Positions 11,875 through 25,460 of a stretch of DNA of 64,000 nt are shown here, one piece after another. The translations under genes were made by a program, and so were the position numbers. Within the stretch, counting starts at the first letter, position 1, and each line of letters begins with the position of its first letter. Under the pieces are notes generated by a model. The model was not told the origin of the DNA. It saw nothing but the letters and a program-made list of their open reading frames with translations, and did no database searches. Source of the DNA: Paramecium sonneborni. Taxonomy: Eukaryota > Ciliophora > Oligohymenophorea > Peniculida > Parameciidae. Where the stretch lies: positions 772,628 to 836,627 of the forward strand of contig CAJJDN010000002.1 of NCBI GenBank assembly GCA_905182985.1, written 5' to 3'.

Positions 11875-12843
11875 AAATTAATAAATAAATAAAATAATTC
11901 ATATATTAATTAACTTAAATACTCTCTGTATCATTTTTCAATATTATTTATATATTAAAAATAAAGACAATCATAAATAGGAAATTTTTATTAAAATTAT
12001 GAAATTAAAGAATATCTAATAGATAAAATAGAAGATGGAAGTATAAAAAATAGAAGATTAAAATAATAATAAGTTTAAGTTAATTAATTTACTTATTATT
12101 AACATATAGTAGAATCATAATAATTAATAATGAATTTTATTCTGAAACTATTACATTCATTTCATTTGTTACTATACTAATTCTTACTAAATGTTATTAG
12201 TTGTTATTCAATCAGAAATACATACTATCTAATTAGAAAAATATAATAATTAAAATATTTGGCATTTTGACTAAATATGTGTTATTTTTAAACCAAAAAT
12301 TTGATATTTCGCACGATAATTTTATAGATATGATGATTCCAAAGAATTGAAATAATAATTAATCATATTCATAATCCTAAAAAATTAAAAATTACAGAAG
12401 AGAAATATATCTAATGTTCTTTATGGCTAATAAAATTATTTATTAACATTTATATAAAATAAATAATCTGAAGATATCAAAATAGATGAGATGCAAGTTG
12501 TTTAAATGAAATAAAAGTATTTAAGAAATATGTATAATTAATGGTAATATTTTATTTCGAATAGAGACAGAATAATAGAATAGGATTTAAATGATAAAAG
12601 AAGTCAATAAGAAATTAATATTATTATAGATATAATAGAATTAATAGTAAAATGTATTTGAGAAAGTGAAAATAGAATAGTAAATAGATATCAGAATAAA
12701 AAAATGTTTGTTTATTTTATGATATAAATGCATAAATAAAATAATTGAGATATTTAATATTTAAATTATTAAACTAACTCCAACTTGCATAGAAAAAGTA
12801 ATATCTCCTCCTTCTTTTCTCACATTCGTCTCATATATTACAA
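11875..12843. other. Gene-poor 1 kb, possible decayed frames
   Basis: Several plus-strand frames are open for 60-100 codons (about 11990-12270 and 12380-12670), rich in Gln, Asn and Lys, but they do not connect through convincing introns and match no family. They may be chance frames or an eroded gene. Confidence 0.35.
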
Positions 12844-15292
12844 AGTGTTGATTTTTTTATTCTTAGTGAATACGTCGAATGATGAATATGCTTGGGCTTA
12901 ACATTAATAGGATGGTAATAATTTTCTTTTTTTAATTTATTTCCCTCTTATAGATCTTCCTCGAAATCAATTCTTCCCGCCATCTATACCAGTAGATAAG
13001 GACATAAAGAATAAAAATTGCAAATTGCATATAGGAAACCTTCCTCTATAGATTACAGAAGAGACTTTACATCGTGTGTTCTCCAAATATGGTTAAATCA
13101 AAGAAGTTAAGATCATTCGCAAAAATAGTTAAGGGGTTTAGTTTTTAATATATATTTAAATAAGTAACCACTAAAAGATTACTGCTATGGGTTTGTTCTT
13201 ATGTGCGACGGTGATGGAGCTTAAAATGCTGTCACAGAATTAAAATAAAATAGTCCATTAGGGACTACTTGGACAGTTGCTTTTAGTAAAGATAAAAATG
13301 ATGTATACTTCTACGTTTTCTATTCTTTCTTAAGGATTCTGCAGGGGCCGGTCATTAGAAATCTGATAAAAAAAAAGATGATAAAGTTAAAAAGAAAGAA
13401 AAATCAAAAGAAAAATTAAAAAAAGATAAGTCCAAACCAAAAAAGAAAGTTGTATTTTTAATTTAATAAAAGAAGAAGAAATCTGAATCATCCTCATCCT
13501 CTGATTCTTCAAGAGCAAGATCTGCTAAAAAATAAAAAAAATAAAAAAAACGTAAACATTCTACTTCATCTGAATCATCTTCTTCTAAATTGCCACCTAG
13601 AAGTGCTCTTGTCAAAGTTGAAAATAAAGATATCGCAGACATTGTGTTTTCTGGTGGCGATTTATAATCTCATCTTATTTATTAATAAGTAATTAATTAT
13701 CTCTATCAAATTAAGTAGCCATAATAGCAATATCATATAAATCATAATGTATATGTAAGAGAGTTATTTATATCCGGAATACCTTAATCTAAAGTATCTG
13801 CTGATATATAACGAATATTCTCTGCATATGGTATTGTTGAAAGAATAGATATTGTACCTAAATAATTAGTCAATTATGCTTATGTCAAATTTAAAAGATT
13901 AGAATCTGTACTTTAAGCTATGCAAAATTCATAATTAATTGCAGAGTAACTTGAAAGTGCAGGATAAGTTAAAATATATTAATCAGATCCTTTTAGAAGA
14001 GTATAAATTGTTGGAAATGCTGAAGATAGTGAAAGAGTATCAATATATATAATCTAATCTTTAGGAAGAAGAAATGTGGCCAGTTATGTTTATTGGATTC
14101 CCTCCTAATTAAAATTGTGTTTTGGATGAAAAGTTTTTAAAAAAAATGGCTGAAAAATTTGGAGGAGAAGTTAAAGGAATTTAACATTTCTTACCTGACT
14201 CACCTTAATTAAGATCTTATGTTCTTATTGAATTCTCACTTTTAAAAGATTGTAAAAAAGCAAGAAGAAAATTTTGCAGATATAAAATACAAATTTTGGG
14301 TGATAAGAAATGTGATGTGGCTATCTTATCTAATTATCCAGCCAATTTACAGAATAAAAGATAAAATAATTTGTTTATGTAATAACCATATGGAATGGGT
14401 ATTATTCTCATAATAAATTTAGATTATTTACAAGTTAATCAGCAAATGCCTATACATTAGTAAATGGTATAAAGACCATTGCCATAATAAGTGTAGATGA
14501 TGCCTAATTTTTAGAATTAAGCATTACCATAATAACATATTACTCCCCCTAGTATCCCAAATATTTATGACTACAGCTAAATACCTATGTTGTATCCTCA
14601 ATAATAATAAAGCCAACAATAAATGATGTTTATGAAAAACCAATAACAATAACTTTAAATTCCTCCTTAAACTCCAGTTCAACCTCAATTCAGACCATAA
14701 GCTCCACCAAATCCTCAAACATAATAAGCACCTTAGCTATAATTTTATTAATAGTTAAATCCTTAAACTCAAAGCTAAAATTATATGCCATAATAATACT
14801 CAATGGATATGATCATCCCACCTCCAACAATGAAATAAGAAGAAATCAACTCTCCTTTTTGGTGTGGTTACATGAATAGAGGAAAGTAACATCGTGTTGG
14901 AATAGATGCAAAAATGCACAAAGCCAATATGGATACTAAGAAAAGTATAATAAATAAATTATTTCTTAAGTTAATTTACCCTCAAATTTAGAAATGAGCT
15001 ACAAATGTACATATCAAGATGCATATCAAAGAGCAGGGTAAGATTAATCAGCTATTTTAATATTTACTCCCTCTCAAGACATTGATTATCTAAAGTTCAA
15101 TGAATATGTTCAATACTTAAGAAATAAGGTATTCATTATTATAACTATGTATTTAAGTAACGAGCTGGTGTTATATAAAGTGAAACTTTCACTATCTATG
15201 TTATTCCTCCAGGAGTATAAGAGGCATAACTTATTTGCAATATTAACTAATAAGAAATGATAGCTATTTATTGTCATAAAGAGTTAAAATGA
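12844..15292 (+). CDS. Spen-like RNA-binding protein (three RRMs plus SPOC domain)
   Basis: RRM1 has KLHIGNLPLQITEETL and CYGFVLM. RRM2 has LFISGIPQSKVSADIQRIFS and YAYVKF. RRM3 has VMFIGFPPNQN and YVLIEF. RRM1 and RRM2 are separated by a Lys/Ser linker like SR proteins; a Gln/Pro/Met-rich region follows RRM3, and the last 130 residues (SPFWCGYMNRGKQ, AILIFTP, FTIYVIPPG) look like a SPOC domain. This order is that of Split-ends/RBM15-type regulators of transcription and RNA processing. Introns: 12845-12866, 12915-12953, 13136-13164, 13303-13334, 13452-13472, 14037-14064, 14945-14970 and 15129-15157. No in-frame ATG precedes the first RRM. Removing the 12845-12866 intron creates one (A plus TG), which is the chosen start. 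Confidence 0.85.
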
Positions 15293-15864
15293 TAAATTTA
15301 TTGATAAATAATATATATATATATATATATTAATAGAATCAAATATTTTATTAAATTTCAGGCTTAAAATTATTTATAACTAAACTTTTCTATTTTCTAT
15401 ACTCATATTTAACAGATTATTTTTATTCAATATCTTAAAATAAAATATTTTTTAATTATTTATTTATTCATAAATTGAATTAAATTGCTTTAAATTATAT
15501 TTAAATGGTTAAACTATAAATGATATAATTTGAAATTTGAATGGTTTAACACCTGATCAATAGGTTTGTCTTTTATCTGAAATAGCAGGATTCATAAAGA
15601 TCTTTTTGAAGATTGTTAGTTTATTATAAATATGACATCTTAACTTAAACTAAATATTTTTAAAGTTTAAATTTAAAACATGAATTATCTATAGAAATTT
15701 AAAATAGGATTAGATATTTAGTTTTTTTTCTTTAAAATAGAGATAAGGGTATTTTAAATATTTGCTTGGATTAGATTAATATTTCTATTTAATTTAATAA
15801 TTAATTAAAAATAAAATTTAATATTTAATATTTAATATTTAATACAAGTTATAATTGTTATAGA
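15293..15864. other. Intergenic with AT simple repeats
   Basis: No gene seen. A (TA)n tract lies at about 15310-15330, and about four tandem copies of a 7-bp AATATTT-type unit lie at about 15815-15843, just upstream of the cyclin gene. Confidence 0.6.
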
Positions 15865-17014
15865 ATGAATGATAAAGTTTATTAATAAAAATTTAATCGT
15901 TAAATGGATTATTAACAAAATCAGTGTCAACACATAGATCTTATTCCTTTTAGCAATAAGTTCTTTTGCAGATCATGCGGTATTCATATGCCTGAAGATG
16001 GAAGTATTGGAATAAAAGGTTAGAACTTTAACTTTCCAGGTTATCTAAATCCAATATAAAATCTAAAGAAACAATGGAATAGGGCAGTTCCTATAGGATC
16101 ATTGCCAAATGAATATTAGAAAGTATTATTCATATAAATTGAATAGCAAAGATTATCACTTATTGATTATATGATAGAGTGGAGTGAAAAATTAAAATTA
16201 TCCATGAATTCTTTATTTTTGGCAGTCTAATTTTTAGATTATTTTATATCATAAAAGAAAGTAGATCCAGTTTAATATAGATTATATGGTGCTACATGTC
16301 TTATGTTAGCAGGTATATTCTTATATATATTTTAATAGCTAAATCTATAGAATTAGATGAGAGAATTCCTTTCATAAGTAAATTAAGAAGATATACCTAT
16401 TTACCTTATTCAACAATAGATTTTAGGAGATGCGAATGTTAGATAATAAAATAATTGAATTGGAATTTACAATGCACAACTTTAATTGATTGGGCTGAGG
16501 CAGTAATCTCTTTAGGTATAGTCTATGAGTAAGATGAATTATGTCAATCAGAAAATGTTCTTAAAGAGAAAAGTACTAATATTCTATAACAATAAAATAA
16601 TTAACAATAAATCAAATAGGATATTTTTAAGGAACATTTAGATAATGTTTTTAAATAGCCTTCAACAGTACCTAAATAGATCAATGAAAAAGTTTAGGAA
16701 TAATTAATCAAACTTTGTATTTCTTTACTTAAGGATGGTACATATTTAGATAAAGATCCTGCTGAATTAACAATTTCAGTTATTGGATGTGCTCGTAAAG
16801 CTAGTGGATTAAAAAATGCAATGTAAATTATCAAATATTAAATAGACCAAAATGTTTGTTTGAATTATTAGATAATGTAGAACCTAAGTTTTAAGAAAGT
16901 TTAACTGATCACTTTATTAAATAAGTAAAATAACCAACAAGTGTATTGGGTAGAGCATTTACAACAGACTTAGATTTTTTTAGTCTTTAAAATTATAAAC
17001 ATAGAATTGCATGA
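15865..17014 (+). CDS. Cyclin-box protein
   Basis: Introns 16313-16338 and 16823-16845 are removed to give about 365 residues. A cyclin N-terminal fold is recognisable: DYMIEWSEKLKLSMNSLFLA, VQFLDYF, YGATCLMLAAKSIE, then YTYLPYS and an LNWNLQCTTLIDW segment that starts the second helical repeat. The N-terminus has a small Cys/His cluster (CQH..., FCRSCG) that could bind zinc, which is unusual in a cyclin. Cyclins activate CDKs; the subtype cannot be assigned. Start taken at ATG 15865; an in-frame ATG at 15904 is the alternative. The TGA is at 17012-17014. Confidence 0.85.
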
Positions 17015-17052
17015 TAATATAATAGTTAATTATAATACTACAATGTATAACA

Positions 17053-17364
17053 TCATTAAAATTCATCGATTGTGTGAATTATCTTACTAAACTGACTTTT
17101 TTTTAAAGGATCCTCTTTCAATGATTAAACTGATTTTCTATGATGGGGTATTATTTCTTAATTTGGAGATAAGTATTCATGTTGAGAAGAGATTATTTTA
17201 ACTTCTTTAAGTTCATTCTTGAAGGCCAAACCATTGTTAGAATCAAATCTAGGTGAAATTTATAGGTAACATCTTTTATAATTATTCTTAGAGCTCTCAG
17301 AACCTTATGATGATTATCTAGAATGATTAGTTGATCCTAATGTCAATTATTTTTTCTGTTTCAT
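17053..17364 (-). CDS. Small Ser/Lys-rich unknown protein
   Basis: About 103 codons without intron, from ATG 17362-17364 to TGA 17053-17055, convergent with the cyclin gene and 38 bp from its stop. Ser-rich N-terminus (STNHSRQSSQGSESSKNN) and a basic C-terminal half. No family recognised. Confidence 0.5.
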
Positions 17365-17639
17365 TTTTATATTTAATAGTGAAGGAATTAATTTTATCTG
17401 AGTTAAATTGTGTATTTTATCATTAACTAATTGTAGATAAGAAATGATAACTTTCTAGTATTTGAATATATATGTTTTTGATATTATTTATAAGTTGTAT
17501 TGATTTGATAAATAGAAGAAATAAAAATGTTATTAGACTAAAAATAAAAATAAAATTTTAGAGTTTATGCAATAATATTTATAATAATAGTATAAATATT
17601 TTGTTTTGTATTTTTTATTAATGTAGATTTGTATCATCA

Positions 17640-17979
17640 TCATTCTTCAAGCATTTTTTTTCCTTTATCTGCATACTCTTTATTGAGTTCTTCCCAATTT
17701 TCCAATACCATTTCAAATTGCTCAAAGATCATTGAATGTGTTAATCTGTTTCTTGAAGGTCCAACTTCCATAGAATAAATCTTATGAGAAGTATTGGTTT
17801 CAATTGTTCTATTTAAATAGACTCCATAACTTAATGTAATTAAATGTTATTTACACATAATGAGGAATCCAAATAATAGCTGCTAAACCAAATGAAAGTC
17901 TAGTTTCTCTTCCAATATAATCATCATATAATCCTCTAAACCACCAATGTCTATTTCTGACTGCAATAGCTGCTCCCAT
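17640..17979 (-). CDS. Small single-pass membrane protein, possibly mitochondrial
   Basis: ATG 17977-17979, one 25-nt intron at 17830-17854, TGA at 17640-17642, about 104 residues. The basic N-terminus (MGAAIAVRNRHWWFRG) is followed by one hydrophobic segment (FGLAAIIWIPHYVYGVYL) and an acidic, helical C-terminus ending in EYADKGKKMLEE. Size and layout recall small accessory subunits of mitochondrial inner-membrane complexes, but no specific family was recognised, so location is a guess. Confidence 0.6.
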
Positions 17980-18260
17980 ATTTAATTAATGATATTTAAT
18001 TAAGATTTTATTGAATATATATATTAGGATAATATTTGTAAAGAAGTATAATAAGGATTTATCTAAAGAATTAATAACAAAATTAAATGATTAATAAGAA
18101 AGAGAATGAATTAATAAAAATAATGTATCTATAAATGATTGTCAAAATAATAATATATTAAATAAATAAATGATGATTATTTGAATATAGAAATAATTGC
18201 GAGATTGTAGAAGATGAGAAATATAAAAATAAAATAAATTAAGTTTTAATTATATTATAA

Positions 18261-21200
18261 ATGAATACATATGAAGATGAGAAGAATAGAATAGCATTGA
18301 AAAATATAATAGATGAGAGAAATAAAAAGATAGTAAAAAATCCATTGCCATAATTCTATTTAGATTAGGTTTGTGGAATAGCTGATAGATAAATCAGTAA
18401 TCAATTAACATTTTATTAAGGAAGTAATGGAAGTTATATTAATAAATAGATTTAATTGTGTTTTATGCATCTAATATGATAATAGTTTAGAATGTTGAGA
18501 CAGGATAATAATAATTTATACCTGGAAGATATAAAAATGTGACTGCAATAGCTGCTGCAAATAGAAAAGATGGTTTGATGATAGCAGTAGGAGAAAATTT
18601 AGAATAATCATCTAACTTAGTTATTATTATAAAAGATAAAATTAGAACTATCTCATTATAATCTAAAGGTGCTATTACTTTGATTTAATTAAATGTAGAA
18701 AAATAATATTGTGGATTACAAATATAAAATTAAATATAAATTTGGAATTATGAAAAAGAAAGATTATTAGCATCAGCATTTGTTAAAGCACCTTTTGATA
18801 AATTTAGTTTTCATCCTTTGAAACATAAACATATTTTATTATCTGGTCATAATTATTTAAGATTATGGGAAATGTAATTTTAAGAAAAATAAATTAAAGA
18901 AACACATGAAACACTTATTCCTTTAAAAATAGAAAAAGAAAATAAATTCCTAGATCATGGTTGGGTAATGTTATCTGCTAATTAAGCTTTATTAGTATTA
19001 TTAGCTGCTGGAAATAAAATACTTATTTTAATTAATGATCATTTTAAAAAACCTATAGATATTGATCCTTAAAATTTAAATTTTATTGATGCACCAGTAT
19101 AAGATTTTAATGCAGAAGATAATGATGATGTAATGGGAATTAATTCAGCATTAGAAGATGTTATTAAAGATAAAGTTGGATAAATTGTTATGAATAATTA
19201 AACTAAATTAACTTAAAATACTACAATTATGACTTAATAATAATTAGAATTTTAATGTTTATCAACTACAAAAAAAGGATTTATATTAGGAGGTACTAAA
19301 GGAGCTGTTTGTATTTATGAATTTGATAAAAATTATAATATAGTAAGTGCTATGTCTTTTAATATGAAAAGTAATAGAGGTGAACATAAAGTTATTCAAA
19401 TATCTAATAGTGGAGATCAATTAATTTCTATTATTAGTTTATTTGGAAATCAACTCTATTATAGTATTCTTAATACAGCATAAATGGATACTGAAATTAG
19501 TCCTATTTAACCATTCTTTGCTGCTGGATTCCATAATAAAAGAGTCAATTCAATATCACATGCTAAAATTAAATAAGTATTCGTTACATGTTCTGAAGAT
19601 AATTCTGTTAAAATTTGGAATTATTATTAAAANAGCTGCTGCAAATAGAAAAGATGGTTTGATGATAGCAGTAGGAGAAAATTTAGAATAATCATCTAAC
19701 TTAGTTATTATTATAAAAGATAAAATTAGAACTATCTCATTATAATCTAAAGGTGCTATTACTTTGATTTAATTAAATGTAGAAAAATAATATTGTGGAT
19801 TACAAATATAAAATTAAATATAAATTTGGAATTATGAAAAAGAAAGATTATTAGCATCAGCATTTGTTAAAGCACCTTTTGATAAATTTAGTTTTCATCC
19901 TTTGAAACATAAACATATTTTATTATCTGGTCATAATTATTTAAGATTATGGGAAATGTAATTTTAAGAAAAATAAATTAAAGAAACACATGAAACACTT
20001 ATTCCTTTAAAAATAGAAAAAGAAAATAAATTCCTAGATCATGGTTGGGTAATGTTATCTGCTAATTAAGCTTTATTAGTATTATTAGCTGCTGGAAATA
20101 AAATACTTATTTTAATTAATGATCATTTTAAAAAACCTATAGATATTGATCCTTAAAATTTAAATTTTATTGATGCACCAGTATAAGATTTTAATGCAGA
20201 AGATAATGATGATGTAATGGGAATTAATTCAGCATTAGAAGATGTTATTAAAGATAAAGTTGGATAAATTGTTATGAATAATTAAACTAAATTAACTTAA
20301 AATACTACAATTATGACTTAATAATAATTAGAATTTTAATGTTTATCAACTACAAAAAAAGGATTTATATTAGGAGGTACTAAAGGAGCTGTTTGTATTT
20401 ATGAATTTGATAAAAATTATAATATAGTAAGTGCTATGTCTTTTAATATGAAAAGTAATAGAGGTGAACATAAAGTTATTCAAATATCTAATAGTGGAGA
20501 TCAATTAATTTCTATTATTAGTTTATTTGGAAATCAACTCTATTATAGTATTCTTAATACAGCATAAATGGATACTGAAATTAGTCCTATTTAACCATTC
20601 TTTGCTGCTGGATTCCATAATAAAAGAGTCAATTCAATATCACATGCTAAAATTAAATAAGTATTCGTTACATGTTCTGAAGATAATTCTGTTAAAATTT
20701 GGAATTATTATTAAAATGAAAATAATGATAAAAAAGGAGTCTTAAGTAAATATTTTAAAGAAGAACCTGTTTGTGCATCTATGCATCCATTTGGTTTATT
20801 TGTTGCTGTTGGATTTACTAATGGATTCAAAGTTTTTGCAATATTAAATGAAGGTTTCTTTCCTCTTAAAGATGTTACATTAAATAATTGCAAAATTGTT
20901 AAATATAGTCATGGAGGTCATATGCTTATTACTAATGAAAAAACTAATGTTTATATATATGATGCTATTTATTATGAACTCATTCATCAATTTGAATTTC
21001 ATAATTCACCTATTAAAGATATTGCCATTTCACTTAATGATCAATATATTGTTAGTACTTGTACTAATGGTTATGTTTATTGTTATAATCTTGCTGAATT
21101 AAATAATAATGTAGTTAGGGAATAAAAACATTAGGAATAAGGAATTTTCAATTCTATTTAGTATGATGAATATTTCATTGGTTGTACAAATGAAAAATTA

Positions 21201-23287
21201 ATGACTATTTTTGATAAACATTTTAAATTAATTACTGAATTTCATGTAACTGATTGTTTCTTAACAAAATTATTAATGACTGATTAACATATCATTGCTG
21301 GTACTTCTAAAGGAACTGTTAGAATATATCCTATAAGAGATGAAGATAATTTAGAATTAGAATTAATTAATTAAAAGAATGAAACAATGTATAAAATACC
21401 TGAATGTTATGAAATTTCAGTTCATGCTACTGCTATCACATGTATTGATTTTGATGGTTAATATATATTTACAGGATGTGAAGATGGTTCTGTTTGTTTA
21501 TTGAAATCAAAAAGTGAAATTTCAGAAGAAAGATAAAGGATGGCTGCTGTATCAAATGATCTCTATCTAGAAGTCATTTTTAAAATTCAAAAAGAAAATG
21601 ATAGAATTTAATCTAAAAATTTTGAAGTCATAAAATCTGAATAAACTGTAAGAATTGAAACTGCAAAATTAGAAACTTAATTTAAATAGAAAATAGATCA
21701 AATGACAAAAAAGTTTTAATAAACAATGTCAGATGATAAAAATTTAATGGATAAATTTGTTGAGAAATCAGAATTTGATTATACTCAATTACTTAGCTAA
21801 TATAATGAAGAAAAAGATAAATATGAAAATGAAATCAATAAACTTAAATAGTAACATATTGAAAAAATAGAATATGAAGAATCTAGAAATTAAGAAATTG
21901 AAGATGAAATTAAAAAAGTTTAAGAAGAACATAAAGATGATTTACAATCCTTATTAGAATAACATAAATAGGAATTAAAATAAATGAAATTGCAATTTTA
22001 CGAGAAATGTAGAAAAGTATAAGTAAAATATTCTAGTGTTGTTGATAATGCTAAAAATTATGGAACAGCTTTTATTTAAAGATTAGAAAAAGAGGAAGCA
22101 GAATATGAAAAGGAGATTGATGAATAAATAAAAGATTTAGAAAATCAAATAGCTAAAGTTATTTAAGATAATGAAAAATTGGAAAAAGAAAATGGAGAAT
22201 TAGCAAAATAATTTGAATAATTGAAAAAAGATGATGATGATCTTCAAATACAATTCAATAATGATTTTGATAATCATAATAAAATTAGACTTGAAAATCT
22301 TAAAAATGATGATGATATCCTAAAAATGTAACATTAATTACTCGAAAGATTATAAGTTATTGATTCTAAAGAAGAAACTTGCAAAGCTGCTAAAGATGAA
22401 TAAATCAATTTAGAAAATTTTAGATATATGTTAGATTAAAAAATTAAAAGTTTGTAAAATGACAAATAATTATTGCTTGACAAAATAACTGATAAAGAAG
22501 TAACATATTTTATATTTTTTATAGTATAAATTAAGGGTAATGTTTAAAGAATTGATTGATGAATCAAATAAAAATGAAATGAAATACTAATAATTAGTTT
22601 AATTAAGAGGATAATTAGAAGTTATTGAAACTTAAATTAAAAAAACAGAAATTTAAATATTTTTGAATGCTAACAAATTAAAAAATTACGAAAGTGTAAT
22701 AAAAAACAATTTATTCATTATAGACCTTATTATCTATCATGAAAAGTAATGATCCTCCAAGTTTAATTGCCTAGAAATTAAGATAAATTATAGATGATAA
22801 GGGAGAAGAGAATGAGGAAATAGAACAATTATCATAAAAAAAATCTATTTCAAATAAAGATATTAAAGACATAATAAAATTAAAATAAGATAAACCTAAT
22901 GAATTAAATGAAGAGTTATTAAGATAAGGTTAATGGATGACAAAGAAATTATATCTTATTAAAGTGACTTCAGATAAATTAAAGAAAATTAGAGATGATA
23001 ATATCAATACTATTTTTAATTAAAATACAAAATTGATTGAAGAATGTAATATGCTTAGAAGTGAAAACGACAGATATTCTAAAAAAATTAAACATGTTGA
23101 AAAATTAGTAAAAGATGCAGATAGATTATTATAAAGATTAAAGCCTAAATTCAACAAATAACCAAAACTAAATTAAATTGAAAAATAAATAGAGGAATAA
23201 AAGCAGAAAGTTTAAAATTAGAAAACAAAGCTTTCTAATTTAAAAGATTCCATGAGTTAAATTTTAAAAAAATCAGTTGTAGATTGA
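18261..23287 (+). CDS. CFAP57: CFAP57-like WD-repeat coiled-coil ciliary protein
   Basis: A WD-repeat N-terminal half (NLIVFYASNMIIVQ, FSFHPLKHKHILLSGHNYLRL, KIWNYY, CASMHPFGLFVAVGFTNG, YSHGGHMLIT, FTGCEDGSVCLLKS) is followed by several hundred residues of Lys/Glu/Gln coiled coil. This is the layout of CFAP57/WDR65, an inner-dynein-arm-associated axonemal protein needed for normal ciliary waveform. Introns: 18424-18449, 22500-22524 and 22696-22723. The middle of the gene is artificially doubled: 18550-19632 equals 19634-20716. Reading through the N at 19633 would duplicate WD repeats; the true coding sequence is obtained by keeping one copy. With one copy the frame runs to the TGA at 23285-23287. 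Confidence 0.85.
18550..19632. repeat. Direct duplication 2, left copy (1083 bp)
   Basis: Identical by eye to 19634-20716, offset 1084, separated by the N at 19633. Lies wholly inside the CFAP57 coding region. Consistent with overlapping contig ends left unmerged. Confidence 0.9.
19634..20716. repeat. Direct duplication 2, right copy (1083 bp)
   Basis: Second copy of 18550-19632, continuing without break into the rest of CFAP57 at 20717. Confidence 0.9.
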
Positions 23288-23914
23288 TATAGTAACAATA
23301 CAAAATATTGTCCAAATAAATCAATATAATAATTTATTCATATTATTATTTTCATTAATTATTAATTTATCAGATATTTTTTTAAATTGCAAGAATATTC
23401 GAATATATTTGAATCTCTTGTGTTTTTAGTAACATGTAAAAAAACTATCATAAATTTTGAATTTAATCTTACAATGACTGGTTACTTTAGAATTTATATA
23501 TATTTAAACAAATATTTGAATGAATAAAAGAAATTTATTAATATGTCAGAATATAAAATACATGTTGACGTATTAAAAATTAAATGAATTTCACGTATTT
23601 ATATGTTAAACATTTGTTATAGGTATTTTAAGAATTAAATTAGTTCTTTAATTCATTTAATGTCTTTAATTGTTCGAAATATATCAAGTTTAAGGGAAGA
23701 ATGGAAATAGTTGGTAAAAAAAAAGATAAAGAAAAGCAAAAGAAAGAATTAATATACATAAGCATATTAATTTGGCAACAACACAAACAATTAAAACTAG
23801 AAATCAGATATTCTTCTAATAGTTAAGAATATTCCATAAACAATACCAAATAAAAATATTTTTAGACTTAAAACAAACATTCAGTTTTCAATAAGTATAA
23901 ATAATGAATTTTCA
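23288..23914. other. Intergenic or unresolved 5' exon
   Basis: No recognised gene. A frame starting at the ATG near 23701 (MEIVGKKKDKEKQKKE) is open for about 67 codons and ends just before the next gene. It could be a short gene or an upstream exon of that gene joined by an intron not identified here. Confidence 0.35.
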
Positions 23915-24664
23915 ATGGGATCACTCTCTGTTGATCCTCATTCAAACAATTATTAGGTTGTTAGAATTGATAAAAGGAAAAACCTTACTATTTTAACCTT
24001 AGATCAAATAAATAGACCTATAACACCATCAGAAGTGCTTTATAAAATGTTTAAAAGTAGAAATGAATAATTAGCTGAAGCATTTCATCAATATGATTTA
24101 AGGAATCTTAATATTTCTAAATTTGAATTAAATTAAGTTTCAGAAATGATAGAATATGAATAAAGTATAAAATTTTTACCATATGCATGTTATGTATAAA
24201 TATACGAGAATGGGATGTGGAGAACATTTCAGAAGATCTTCAATTAGAAAATGCTTTGGGTATTAGGAATTTCTGAAGAAATGCTTATTCATTATTGTAA
24301 TGAAACTAAATTAATTCCGATAAGTGCTTATTTTGATCCATCAGATGAATAACTTAAAGTATATTACAAAATATTTTGTGGGAGAGTAAAATAAATTGAA
24401 TCAAATAGAGATTACATAAATTATAATGGGGAGAGGTTTACTGCTGCTTTAAAAATACGAAGTTTTTTTATTAAGGATGAAGATAAGGATTAATTATTTG
24501 AATATACATATTGTGTAACAGATTGTGAAAATAAGTGGATGTCAGAAGATAGAATTAGATTAAATTAAATAGATTATTTTAATATGAAGCCTAGTAATTC
24601 TACAACAGATGAATCTTCATATATGGAGACATAGAAGAGATGTGGATTTAAGTATATTGAATGA
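23915..24664 (+). CDS. Hypothetical protein, intronless
   Basis: Open frame of about 249 codons from ATG 23915 to TGA 24662-24664. Protein-like sequence with conserved-looking aromatic blocks (YVQIYENGMWRTF, KMLWVLGISEEMLIHYC, YTYCVTDCENKWMSEDRI), predicted globular, with no membrane segment. No family recognised. The frame remains open upstream to about 23860 without ATG, so the N-terminus is uncertain. Confidence 0.6.
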
Positions 24665-24976
24665 TATTTTAGAAACAAGTTGTTTATTATAATTTATTAT
24701 TTATAAATTTAATTTATTATATTGTCTTATGTGAAAATTATCTATTTAATTATTTTCCATTTAATCAAATTTATTTAGTTATGAATAGCTTTTAATTTTT
24801 TTAACTTTTTTTGAATGAAATAAAATTAAGTTTAAGAGGAATTCGTAACCATTTTATAAAGCTTTGTAAGTCAATAAAATGAATTGACTAATAAGTTCTC
24901 ATAATTTTTATTGAAATACAAATAATAAGAATCATTAGGGATCTTTTCAAAGATATCAGATGAATTAGTACAATAA
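24665..24976. other. Intergenic, nothing recognised
   Basis: A+T-rich sequence. The frame of the downstream zinc-finger gene is open through part of it without an ATG, so a short upstream exon is possible. Confidence 0.35.
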
Positions 24977-25426
24977 ATGAATATGTCTTCACAACAATAG
25001 TAATTATAATATTAGAGATATCAAACAATTGATAATCATGTTAGAAGTCATAGATTTAAATTTAAATACGAATGTGAGTATTGTGGAAAGGGATACATTC
25101 ATAAATTGCCAATGAAAAAACATTTAAAAAAGGTTCATTCAGATTACAAAAAGGCAAGTTAATTGGATATCTATGATGAAACTAAAAGAAAACAATTTAC
25201 TGCAAGAGAATTAATGAAAAAAATAAATTTAGATGATGGATTTGAGAATGATTGTTAAATGATAACAAGTAATAAATTATCTGAGAAAGAGATTCGATAA
25301 AAATTATTAGAGACACTTTAAGTATTAGATAAATAAAATGAAGAAGAGAATATTATTATTTATGATTCAAAAGAAGACTTGGATTAATTAGAAGTAATTT
25401 TATTAGATGATATAATTGATTAATGA
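24977..25426 (+). CDS. Single C2H2 zinc-finger protein
   Basis: About 149 codons, ATG 24977 (a second in-frame ATG is at 24983), TGA 25424-25426, no intron. One classical C2H2 finger near residues 35-60: YECEYCGKGYIHKLPMKKHL followed by KKVH, i.e. C-x2-C-x12-H-x4-H. The rest is acidic and probably unstructured. A nucleic-acid-binding role is inferred from the finger alone. Confidence 0.7.
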
Positions 25427-25460
25427 ATTATTTATATATATATCTATATATAGAATAATT

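Noticed and set aside
18550..20716. Extra WD repeats in CFAP57
   Set aside because: They come from reading both copies of the duplicated block.
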